A stretch of DNA of 17,858 bases, from assembly GCA_910587645.1 (NCBI GenBank), contig CAJUNA010000003.1, forward strand, positions 1-17,858. The letters are read 5' to 3'. The notes beneath the pieces are model-generated. The model ran no database searches. It was not told the origin of the DNA and worked only from the letters and a program-made list of their open reading frames with translations. Positions 1 through 5,042 of the stretch are shown here, one piece after another. The position numbers were made by a program, and so were the translations under genes. The first letter of the stretch is position 1; every line of letters starts with the position of its first letter. The stretch is from an uncultured Oscillospiraceae bacterium. Its GTDB lineage: Bacteria > Bacillota > Clostridia > Oscillospirales > Oscillospiraceae.

Positions 1-299
1 CGGTTCAGAGTAGAGTCCTCCTGTTTCAGCAGCCGCTTAATGACCACCTGCTTCATGTTGTCATACAGGATTTCCTCCGGGTAGCCGCCAAAGTACCGGA
101 ATGCGTTCTGATGGCACCGTATCAACGTGTTTGTGCTCATAGTTGGCTTGGGTTCGCTCAATGTGTACTCCGGCTTCTGCGGCGATTCCGCGTACCGCTT
201 TGCTGTTCGTGGGTCCATGTGGTACTTCCGGCCCAGCTCCACATAACTCAGCCCTTTTTGTCTGTCGCTTCGGATATCCATCCACTGTGCTCCTTTCAT
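1..299 (-). pseudogene. istA: IS21-family transposase IstA, internally deleted and partial
   Basis: Starting at the ATG at 299 on the minus strand, the frame stays open to the window edge, giving about 99 residues. Residues 1-45 look like the IstA N-terminal helix-turn-helix (MDIRSDRQKGLSYVELGRKY, then DPRTAKRYAE). Residues 63-99 look like a later part of the integrase core (CHQNAFRYFGGYPEEILYDN), which includes the second catalytic Asp. In full-length IstA these blocks are separated by well over one hundred residues, including the first catalytic Asp and the NTD-to-core linker. Here the join falls near SEPKPT/MSTNTL and is in frame. The product would lack part of the DDE active site and is probably inactive. 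The identification rests on recognised IstA motifs; the deletion is inferred from the family layout. Confidence 0.75.
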
Positions 300-304
300 T
301 TTCT

Positions 305-344
305 GACTCCCTTTCCGGGCTCTTTTTCGCCCTGATTGGGAGTC
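305..344. promoter_or_regulatory. Inverted repeat just upstream of istA
   Basis: GACTCCC (305-311) pairs with GGGAGTC (338-344), and inside it GGGC (317-320) pairs with GCCC (329-332). The structure lies between the IS tip and the istA start at 299. A transcript entering from outside the element would fold here ahead of the transposase start. Hairpins that damp read-through expression of transposase are known in several IS families; that role is an inference here. Confidence 0.4.
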
Positions 345-360
345 TATCTTTTTTTCGCCT

Positions 361-423
361 CCTCCGCCATAAATCTACATTTTTTCCTCAGCGTTTTCTT
401 ACATTTTATCACTGGCGCTGACA
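361..423 (-). repeat. IS21-type terminal sequence
   Basis: Read on the minus strand from 423 inwards, it begins TGTCAGCGCC and contains AATGTAAGAAAACGC and then ATGTAGATTT. A gap-free comparison with the sequence from 17719 gives 48 identities in 63 positions by hand count. This marks both as ends of related elements. Confidence 0.75.
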
Positions 424-657
424 TACCGCTACCCGGACCAGATGGCCCTGCGGGACGCCGGAGACCCGGAGCCGCTGGAGGAGACCTACAACTACATGCA
501 GGACCACAAGCTGGCCCCCTACAAGCCCGTAGTCCTGCACTTCTCCAACGGCAACCGCTACAAGCTCTACACCACAGCCCCGGGGTCGTTTTACCGCTAT
601 TACCCGGAGCACAAATACATCAAGGACGGGCTGGACATCATCCGGTCCGCCCACTAG
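424..657 (+). pseudogene. Phage structural-type protein, 3' fragment truncated by IS
   Basis: This frame runs from the IS boundary to a TAG at 655-657 and codes for 77 residues from YRYPDQMALRD to LDIIRSAH. The upstream part of the gene is replaced by the IS end. An ATG at 442 is in frame but has no clear ribosome-binding site, so I treat this as a C-terminal remnant. It has many Tyr, Pro and charged residues and no membrane segment. It sits 17 bp before the tyrosine-repeat gene and on the same strand, as expected for neighbouring tail-module genes. I do not recognise the family. Phage origin is inferred from the holin and endolysin genes downstream. Confidence 0.5.
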
Positions 658-674
658 GAAGGGAGGAACGATAT

Positions 675-2006
675 ATGGCGGTTGCCATCACAGCCCCCGC
701 CAGCCAGGTGGCCGGCCGCTCCGGCGGCGTCCATGTGGCCTGGGAGCCGGAGTATCCCCAGAGTGCCTTTGAAATCCTGTACCGCCGGAAGGGGGCGGAA
801 GCCTGGGACACCTTCGGGCGGGTTGCGTCCAGCGCCAGCAGCGTTGATTTGGATCTATCCGTGTTTGAGGATTTTTCGGAGTACCATTACCGGGTGATAT
901 GCTATTCCGACAATGCTGCCCAGGGGTCCACAATCTACAGCGGCAGCGACAGCAGCGCAGCCTACAGCCTGGTGGTGGTTCCGGAAAACCGGCTGGCGGC
1001 GGTGAAAATCCAGTATGGGGACGGTATGGTGGAGGTCCCCGTTTACCCTGACGAAACGGTAACGGGCGGCGTCAAGGTCGCGCTGCCCTCCGGAGAGCGC
1101 GGGGAAATCCCATTGGGAGACCCGGACGATGCGCTGGCCAGCGGGCTGCGGGTCAGCGCGGGCGGCGCGGTCAAGGCGGCGCTGGGCGCTGTGGGACGGT
1201 TCGCGGACAGCGGCGTCAAGGCCGGGGCGTATATGGCCGTTAAGAGCCGGTACAATTATAGTTATACCAACCCAACGTATACCTATGCGTACCGCTACAG
1301 CTCTACCAGCGCGGTGTATTACTACGCGTCGAAGTACTCCTACACTAACCCGGCGTATTATTACGCTTACCGTTATGCGGAAACAAGTCCAACGTATTAC
1401 TATTCGTACCGCTATTCGGTGGTAAACCCAACGTATTATTACGCCTACAAGTATTCGTATACAAACCCGGTGTACTACTACAAAGTATCGTATAGCTACA
1501 AAACAGCGGAGTCCTATCAGTCGTATGTGTACTCATACGTGGTATATATGGGGCAAGCCTATAACTATAGCTATTATGGCTATGCGCCCAATTACGGCGG
1601 GCCTGCCCAATATTATTACAATCCGTCAGCATCTATCCGCGAATCCCAGGATGACGGCATATCTCCCGCTGCAACGGCGCCGAGGTATTATGCGTACGCC
1701 TACGGCTACTACAAAACCGGCGGCACTACAGCTTATGCCTACAAGTACGCTTCCGGCGGGGGAGGGACTTCCTACGCCTACAAGTATAGTTCCGGCGGCG
1801 GTGGGAGCTATTACGCCTACAAGTATGACTCCGGTGGCGGCGGAAGCTACTACGCTTACAAGTACGGCTCCGGCGGCGGTGGGACGGGCTATGCCTACAA
1901 GTATTTATCCGGCGGCGGTACCACCACCTACGGCTACCGCTACCGTACAAGAGGCGGCGGGACAGGATACGGATATAGGTACCGCACGGAATACCGGTAT
2001 GCTTGA
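675..2006 (+). CDS. Tyrosine-rich repeat protein with FN3-like N-terminus (possible phage tail/fibre protein)
   Basis: 443 residues, starting at the ATG at 675 behind GGGAGG (660-665). The frame is also open further upstream, but that stretch overlaps the preceding gene in another frame. Residues about 5-95 resemble a fibronectin type III domain (VHVAWEPEYPQSAFEILYRRKG and later YHYRVICYS). Residues 97-190 form a second globular stretch. From residue about 192 to the end the protein is dominated by tyrosine, with two arrays of 13-residue repeats: one of the type YSYTNPAYYYAYR, one of the type YAYKYSSGGGGSY. There is no signal peptide or membrane segment. The position between a probable tail gene and the lysis genes suggests a tail appendage or adsorption protein; that is inference. 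Tyrosine-rich structural proteins of other kinds are a possible alternative. Confidence 0.75.
   Translation: MAVAITAPASQVAGRSGGVHVAWEPEYPQSAFEILYRRKGAEAWDTFGRVASSASSVDLDLSVFEDFSEYHYRVICYSDNAAQGSTIYSGSDSSAAYSLVVVPENRLAAVKIQYGDGMVEVPVYPDETVTGGVKVALPSGERGEIPLGDPDDALASGLRVSAGGAVKAALGAVGRFADSGVKAGAYMAVKSRYNYSYTNPTYTYAYRYSSTSAVYYYASKYSYTNPAYYYAYRYAETSPTYYYSYRYSVVNPTYYYAYKYSYTNPVYYYKVSYSYKTAESYQSYVYSYVVYMGQAYNYSYYGYAPNYGGPAQYYYNPSASIRESQDDGISPAATAPRYYAYAYGYYKTGGTTAYAYKYASGGGGTSYAYKYSSGGGGSYYAYKYDSGGGGSYYAYKYGSGGGGTGYAYKYLSGGGTTTYGYRYRTRGGGTGYGYRYRTEYRYA
1257..1490 (+). repeat. Six 39-bp (13-residue) Tyr/Asn-Pro coding repeats
   Basis: Six consecutive units start at 1257, 1296, 1335, 1374, 1413 and 1452, and a partial unit starts at 1491. 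The consensus is Y-S-x-x-[NS]-P-x-Y-Y-Y-A-Y-[RK], with up to six tyrosines per 13 residues. Codons for the same residue vary between units (TAT/TAC, AAC/AAT), so the protein period is kept better than the DNA. Confidence 0.85.
1734..2003 (+). repeat. Seven 39-bp (13-residue) YAYKY-Gly4 coding repeats
   Basis: Units start at 1734, 1773, 1812, 1851, 1890, 1929 and 1968 (the last is incomplete at the stop). The consensus is Y-A-Y-K-Y-x-S-G-G-G-G-[ST]-[YSG]; the last two units shift to YGYRYRT. The period equals that of the first array although the core residues differ. Confidence 0.85.
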
Positions 2007-2025
2007 TCTTTTGCTGTAACTGCAT

Positions 2026-2055
2026 TTGACAAAATGCGCGGTCGCAGGGTATAAT
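2026..2055 (+). promoter_or_regulatory. Consensus sigma-A promoter for the small toxin-like gene
   Basis: TTGACA at 2026-2031, an 18-bp spacer, and TATAAT at 2050-2055: both hexamers match consensus perfectly. The transcript should start near 2062, which is exactly the foot of the hairpin at 2063-2079. Confidence 0.8.
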
Positions 2056-2062
2056 AAAAAAG

Positions 2063-2079
2063 CCCTCCATCCTGGAGGG
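2063..2079 (+). promoter_or_regulatory. 5'-terminal mRNA hairpin; could also terminate minus-strand transcripts
   Basis: CCCTCCA (2063-2069) pairs with TGGAGGG (2073-2079) around a 3-nt loop. It would form the very 5' end of the transcript from the 2026-2055 promoter; 5' stems that stabilise toxin mRNAs are common in type I systems. Read on the minus strand the same stem is followed by a run of six Ts, so it could also stop leftward transcription. Confidence 0.65.
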
Positions 2080-2150
2080 ACAGAAGGCGATGTTCGCAGC
2101 CGGGATTTCCACGGACCCGGCAGGCGGCTGTTACATATTGGCGGTTAGCT

Positions 2151-2171
2151 ACTCCCTTGAGGAAAGGGGGT
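2151..2171 (+). promoter_or_regulatory. Hairpin sequestering the ribosome-binding site of the small toxin-like gene
   Basis: ACTCCCTT (2151-2158) pairs with AAGGGGGT (2164-2171), eight pairs including one T-G, around a GAGGA loop. The 3' arm is the Shine-Dalgarno sequence of the ATG at 2180. This would keep translation low, as in Fst-like type I toxins, whose ribosome-binding site is also held in a 5' stem. Confidence 0.65.
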
Positions 2172-2179
2172 GAGTGCTG

Positions 2180-2266
2180 ATGTGGAAAAGAAAATTGTTC
2201 AAAGCCCTGATGACTTTCGTTTTTGCAGTGCTGACAGCAATTCTATTGACTACAAAAGTTTACTGA
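2180..2266 (+). CDS. 28-residue hydrophobic peptide, probable type I toxin
   Basis: The ATG at 2180 follows AAAGGGGGTG at a spacing of 8-9 nt. The peptide is MWKRKLFKALMTFVFAVLTA followed by ILLTTKVY: a basic N-terminus, one membrane-spanning segment (residues about 9-24), and a short polar tail. This is the usual make-up of type I membrane toxins such as Fst, TxpA and BsrG. The gene has its own consensus promoter, a 5' hairpin, a hidden ribosome-binding site, a 3' hairpin overlapping the stop codon, and a facing consensus promoter at 2355-2383 for an antisense RNA. It lies between the tail-type and lysis genes, where prophage type I toxins and small holin-like peptides also occur. A GTG at 2174 is an alternative in-frame start. 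A plain small holin is the main alternative. I cannot assign a named family. Confidence 0.65.
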   Translation: MWKRKLFKALMTFVFAVLTAILLTTKVY

Positions 2267-2348
2267 CCGCTCGGCTGGTCCCCAAGCGGTCAGCATTTTA
2301 TGCTGATTTAATGGATTTGGGCTAACCGTCATGTGCAGCCGCCCTTCT
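2262..2348 (-). ncRNA. Predicted antisense antitoxin RNA (about 85-90 nt)
   Basis: The minus-strand promoter at 2355-2383 should start a transcript near 2348 that runs towards the toxin-like gene. It would contain the hairpins at 2290-2306 and 2264-2292 and could end near 2262 after the second, where a short CTTTTG tract follows. It would be complementary to the toxin mRNA from the stop codon through its 3' end, as in TxpA/RatA-type modules. No credible reading frame lies in it. The 3' end is uncertain. Confidence 0.6.
2264..2306. terminator. Overlapping hairpins at the toxin 3' end (probable bidirectional terminator)
   Basis: TGACCGCT (2264-2271) pairs with AGCGGTCA (2285-2292). A second hairpin, TCAGCAT/ATGCTGA with a TTT loop, occupies 2290-2306. 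The T tracts on either side are weak, so termination may be partial. The first arm begins at the TGA stop of the small gene. Confidence 0.55.
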
Positions 2349-2354
2349 GTTCTT

Positions 2355-2383
2355 ATTATACCCGCCCGCCCCCGTTTTGTCAA
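2355..2383 (-). promoter_or_regulatory. Consensus sigma-A promoter facing the toxin-like gene
   Basis: On the minus strand TTGACA (2383-2378), a 17-bp spacer and TATAAT (2360-2355) are all perfect consensus. There is no protein gene downstream on the minus strand for a long way, only the 3' end of the small toxin-like gene. This is the main evidence for an antisense RNA. Confidence 0.8.
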
Positions 2384-2431
2384 GCAGACAGCGGGGACGT
2401 TTTTTATTGCCAATACACAAGGAGCGAGAAT

Positions 2432-2725
2432 ATGGAAGTGACAATCAACGCGGATATGCTGATCGAACTGGCGGCGCTGCTGACCGCTTTGGGCGTGATC
2501 GGCGGCGCCGCCCTGTGGTGCCATAGGTTCGTGCTGCGGGATAAAAAGCAGAGCCATGAGCTGGCGGCGATCCGCAAGGAACAGCAGCTGATCTGTTTTG
2601 GCGTCCTGGCCTGCTTGAAAGGCTTGAAGGAGAAGGGCTGCAACGGCCCGGTCACCGCCGCCCTGGACACACTGGAAAATCATCTGAACCAGGCGGCCCA
2701 CGATGAACCAGAGGAGGATGTCTAA
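2432..2725 (+). CDS. Small phage membrane protein with one N-terminal TM segment
   Basis: 97 residues, starting at the ATG at 2432 behind AAGGAGCGAG. The frame extends upstream to 2333, but that part has no ribosome-binding site and overlaps the antisense promoter. A hydrophobic segment at residues about 7-29 (IELAALLTALGVIGGAALW) is followed by a charged cytoplasmic-type tail (HRFVLRDKKQSHELAAIRKE) and an acidic end (EPEEDV). It is the first gene of the lysis cassette, and its stop codon abuts the next ATG. Small one-TM proteins like this often sit next to holins in clostridial prophages; a holin accessory role is inferred from position. Confidence 0.75.
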   Translation: MEVTINADMLIELAALLTALGVIGGAALWCHRFVLRDKKQSHELAAIRKEQQLICFGVLACLKGLKEKGCNGPVTAALDTLENHLNQAAHDEPEEDV

Positions 2726-2947
2726 ATGCATAACGAAACCATCATCAAACGCCTGGGGAACCTTCTGAGCGTCAAGTCCCTGGTGACGCTGGCGCTGACG
2801 GTGGTGTTTGCCGTCATGACCGTCCGGCAGGCTATCAGCCAGGACTTTATGACCATTTACGCAGTCATTATCGCGTTCTATTTCGGCAGCCAGTCCCAGA
2901 AGGTCCAGGACGTACTGGACAGTGCGGGAGGTGGCGGCAATGGCTAA
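2726..2947 (+). CDS. Phage holin
   Basis: 73 residues. The ATG directly follows the stop of the preceding gene, and GAGGAGG within that gene (2710-2716) serves as ribosome-binding site. Two hydrophobic segments are visible: residues about 15-37 (SVKSLVTLALTVVFAVMTV) and 40-55 (DFMTIYAVIIAFYFGSQ). A short polar tail follows. The FYFGSQSQK motif near the end of the second segment is one I associate with Firmicute phage holins. The holin would form membrane lesions that let the CHAP endolysin encoded next reach the wall. The gene overlaps the endolysin start by 8 nt. Confidence 0.8.
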   Translation: MHNETIIKRLGNLLSVKSLVTLALTVVFAVMTVRQAISQDFMTIYAVIIAFYFGSQSQKVQDVLDSAGGGGNG

Positions 2948-3638
2948 GGACCCGCTGAAAATTGCCGCCGGGGAGCTGGGCAGCACCGAACAGCCCGCCA
3001 ATAGCAACCGGACAAAATACGGCGCGTGGTACGGCTGGAACGGCGTGGCCTGGTGTATGATTTTCGTGCAGTGGTGCTTCGCGACGGCGGGGCTGCCGCT
3101 GCCGTTCAAGACGGCCAGCTGCTCCGAACTGCTGGCGTGGTATCGGAAAAACCATCCGGAGTGTATCGTCACCCAGCCGAAGCCCAGGGATATCATTATC
3201 TACAATTTCGGCCACACCGGCATCGTGGAAAGCGCCACCGCCGGGACGATCACCGCTATCGAGGGCAACACCTCCGCCGGGGATTCCGGCAGCCAGTCCA
3301 ACGGCGGCGGCGTGTTCCGGAGAACACGCGGGAAAAAACTGGTGACGGCTTACATCCGGCCTTTCAACAATTATTCTTTCGAGGAGGACGACATGACACA
3401 GGAAGTATTTAACGAGATGTTCAAGTCCGCTATGGACAGCTACCGGAAAGACCTCCGGGATAACGACTGCGGCTCCTGGAGCGAGGAAGCGCGGCAGTTC
3501 GCGATTTCCTCCGGCCTGTTCGCTGGAAGCGGGACCGCACCAGACGGTCAGCCCAACTTCATGTGGGAGGATTTGCTGACCCGGGAACAGGCGGCGCAGT
3601 TGTTCTACAGATTTGCGAAGCAGTTCGGGGCGGTGTGA
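2940..3638 (+). CDS. CHAP-domain endolysin with SLH-like C-terminal region
   Basis: 232 residues, from the ATG at 2940 behind GGGAGGT at 7-8 nt; an in-frame GTG at 2922 lacks a comparable site. Residues 1-145 form a CHAP domain with likely catalytic Cys39 (VAWCMIF), His92 (FGHTGIVES) and Asn110 in EGNT. This is the cysteine peptidase or amidase type that cuts peptidoglycan at host lysis. A short linker precedes residues 158-232, where WSEEARQFAISSGLFAG and LLTREQAAQLFYRFA match the shape of a single SLH motif. That segment may bind the cell-wall polymer. There is no signal peptide, so it should depend on the holin. It lies directly after the holin, and its stop overlaps the next start. Confidence 0.9.
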   Translation: MAKDPLKIAAGELGSTEQPANSNRTKYGAWYGWNGVAWCMIFVQWCFATAGLPLPFKTASCSELLAWYRKNHPECIVTQPKPRDIIIYNFGHTGIVESATAGTITAIEGNTSAGDSGSQSNGGGVFRRTRGKKLVTAYIRPFNNYSFEEDDMTQEVFNEMFKSAMDSYRKDLRDNDCGSWSEEARQFAISSGLFAGSGTAPDGQPNFMWEDLLTREQAAQLFYRFAKQFGAV

Positions 3639-3913
3639 TGGAGTTTTCTAAACGTCTCATTTCCGATATCCGCGCCTTGCTGTGGGCGGTTACTTTGGGC
3701 GGGCTGGCGCTGGCGGCGTACTGCATCCGGGAGGGATACATAGGCTCCCTGCCCTGGCTGTCCGCCATGGTGGGCCTGCCTTGGACCGCACACGGCACCG
3801 TCTGCGCCTTCTACCTCAATATGGCGAAATCCGACCATAAGGAGGGCGGGATTACCTTCGAAAAGGCGAAAGCCGCAGGCTTCGCGGAAAGCGGAAATAG
3901 CCCAAGAATTTGA
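3638..3913 (+). CDS. Small phage membrane protein with two TM segments
   Basis: 91 residues. The ATG overlaps the TGA of the endolysin gene (ATGA arrangement), indicating translational coupling. Hydrophobic segments are at residues about 14-30 (ALLWAVTLGGLALAAYC) and 38-62 (SLPWLSAMVGLPWTAHGTVC). A basic-to-acidic soluble tail follows (EKAKAAGFAESGN). Its position inside the lysis cassette suggests a second holin, antiholin or spanin-like helper. I do not recognise a specific family. Confidence 0.75.
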   Translation: MEFSKRLISDIRALLWAVTLGGLALAAYCIREGYIGSLPWLSAMVGLPWTAHGTVCAFYLNMAKSDHKEGGITFEKAKAAGFAESGNSPRI

Positions 3914-3929
3914 AAAAAGGAGACACGAA

Positions 3930-4313
3930 ATGAAGAAAATTTTATGCCTTATCTTGGTGCTGCTACTTGTTTTAGGCGCGCTGTCCGGCTGTTCGGAAGC
4001 AGCTAAGGTAAATGCCAACCTGTCGAAAGACGCCGATTATTTCAACTGCGAGCGACGGATTACCGTCTACAACGCCAGGACCGACAACGTGATCCTGACG
4101 GTGGAGGGGTATATGTCCGTCAGTAACAACAACAGCAGCGAGCTTGTTGTGACATGCAAGACCGGGAACAACGAGTACAAGAAAAATTATGTGTACTTGA
4201 ACGACTACACCTTGTACGTTGTGGAGGATATCACCGGTACGCACACCGATCCGTATCACTATAAGTTGCACTTCCATACTGAGTTCCCGGTTGCGGTGGA
4301 AATGAAGCCGTAA
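3930..4313 (+). CDS. Prophage-encoded lipoprotein
   Basis: 127 residues, starting at the ATG at 3930 behind AAAAAAGGAG. A classic lipoprotein signal peptide (MKKILCLILVLLLVLGALSG) ends in the lipobox LSGC, with Cys21 as the lipidated residue. The mature part (residues 22-127) is rich in beta-prone Tyr/Val/Thr stretches such as YLNDYTLYVVEDI and looks like a small beta-sandwich. It is the last gene of the lysis operon and is followed by a strong terminator. Phage lipoproteins at the cell surface often block infection by related phages; that role is a hypothesis here. A helper in lysis is an alternative. Confidence 0.8.
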   Translation: MKKILCLILVLLLVLGALSGCSEAAKVNANLSKDADYFNCERRITVYNARTDNVILTVEGYMSVSNNNSSELVVTCKTGNNEYKKNYVYLNDYTLYVVEDITGTHTDPYHYKLHFHTEFPVAVEMKP

Positions 4314-4325
4314 CTAAAACGTTAG

Positions 4326-4370
4326 CCCCCTGTGAGCCTTGCCAGCTCGCAGGGGGTGCTTTTGCGTTTT
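4326..4370 (+). terminator. Strong intrinsic terminator of the lysis operon
   Basis: CCCCCTGTGAGC (4326-4337) pairs with GCTCGCAGGGGG (4345-4356), 12 pairs with one G-T. It is followed by GCTTTTGCGTTTT. It lies 13 bp after the lipoprotein stop codon. Confidence 0.85.
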
Positions 4371-4382
4371 GATGCATGAATC

Positions 4383-4406
4383 AAAATCCCAAACGTTTGG
4401 GATTTT
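4383..4406. terminator. Perfect 24-bp palindrome, probable bidirectional terminator
   Basis: AAAATCCCAAAC (4383-4394) is followed directly by its own reverse complement (4395-4406), with A-rich and T-rich ends on both strands. It lies between the convergent lipoprotein gene and the minus-strand gene ending at 4517, so it could stop transcription from either side. A protein-binding palindrome is an alternative. Confidence 0.55.
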
Positions 4407-4516
4407 GGGCCAGTTCCTTTTTCCGCAGTGGACGGCCACAGCTCACGGGTGCAGCCCGCTTACCATGATGCTGAACGAGAGCAAGCCCCCTTCGGGGCTT
4501 GGCTTTCGGCTGGGGG

Positions 4517-4855
4517 TTAGCGTCCGGTGCGGCATTCCCACTCGAACTCGGCGTATGCTTCGTAGTCATCCCGGAACCTTTCGTCGTTGTCGATGGGCTC
4601 GTAGTCGTAGTCGATTCCAAGGAGTTCCTCAAAGGTGGTGCCCTCCTCGGTGGCGGCTTCCTTGGCGAAGTCCTCGGCATTTTCCTTGACCCAGGCTTTG
4701 AACTCGGAATCCGTCATGTCCTCGTTCTCGACTTCCACTTCGTACTCCCATTCGGCATCAGCCCAGGTGATGGTCGCTTTGGAAATCCGCTCCTCTGAGT
4801 TCCAGTCGCTCTTGGCTGCCCGTGCTCTTCTCAATGCCTGTGCGTAGCTAATCAT
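4517..4855 (-). CDS. Small highly acidic protein of unknown function
   Basis: 112 residues. The ATG at 4855 (minus strand) follows CGGAGG by about 8 nt. The N-terminal 30 residues are mildly basic (SYAQALRRARAAK). The rest is strongly acidic, with stretches such as DAEWEYEVEVENEDMTD and DYDYEPIDNDERFRDDYEAY. A hand count gives about 33 Asp/Glu against 13 Lys/Arg. There is no signal peptide or membrane segment. It is the second gene of a minus-strand pair that faces an HTH regulator. Such size and charge are seen in DNA-mimic and anti-defence proteins of phages, but no known family is recognised and that is only a suggestion. Confidence 0.7.
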   Translation of the reverse strand: MISYAQALRRARAAKSDWNSEERISKATITWADAEWEYEVEVENEDMTDSEFKAWVKENAEDFAKEAATEEGTTFEELLGIDYDYEPIDNDERFRDDYEAYAEFEWECRTGR

Positions 4856-4987
4856 CTTTTTTTCCTCCGTTTTTGTGGTTTTCCCTTTCGGTAGTGTATT
4901 AATCACTCTAAACGGAGATAATAGCAAGTTATTTCGATCCATAAAGTACACAAAGACGGGGGAGGGAAACTGTGTAGATTTACAGTG

Positions 4988-5013
4988 CCAAAAGTCGGGC
5001 GCAACGGCACCCG
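4988..5013 (-). terminator. Intrinsic terminator after the 190-residue minus-strand gene
   Basis: On the minus strand CGGGTGC (5013-5007) and GCGCCCG (5002-4996) pair around a CGTT loop, followed by ACTTTTGG. It sits 30 bp past the stop codon of the gene at 5043-5615, which separates it partly from the acidic-protein gene. The remaining gap (4856-4987) probably holds a weak minus-strand promoter with a TATTAT -10. Confidence 0.55.
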
Positions 5014-5042
5014 GCTCCCCAGAGGGGCGGCTGTGTTCCACC

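Larger units (their letters stand above)
1..423 (-). mobile_element. IS21-family insertion sequence, left end (partial)
   Basis: The segment holds the terminal sequence (361-423 read on the minus strand) and the start of an istA-type transposase (299 to the window edge). The outer tip, read inwards on the minus strand, begins TGTCAGCGCC. Inside it the motif ATGTA recurs about 24 bp apart, which fits the multiple terminal transposase-binding repeats known for IS21 elements. The element lies against a phage-type reading frame that is open from 424, so it probably inserted into or next to that gene. The other end and any istB lie outside the window. A related terminus occurs at 17719. Confidence 0.8.

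Noticed and set aside
336..674. Upstream extension of the tyrosine-repeat reading frame
   Set aside because: The frame is open but crosses the IS end and overlaps the phage gene fragment in another frame. The ATG at 675 has a proper ribosome-binding site.
1257..2003. CRISPR-like array in the 39-bp repeats
   Set aside because: Repeats are in-frame coding units without spacers, and no cas genes are present.
675..2006. Diversity-generating retroelement target in the Tyr-rich C-terminus
   Set aside because: No reverse transcriptase, template repeat or C-type lectin fold is visible in the window.
2243..3196. 317-codon minus-strand frame over the lysis genes
   Set aside because: It is antisense to four well-supported genes with good start sites, and its residues look like shadow coding. 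Only the short antisense RNA is supported on that strand.
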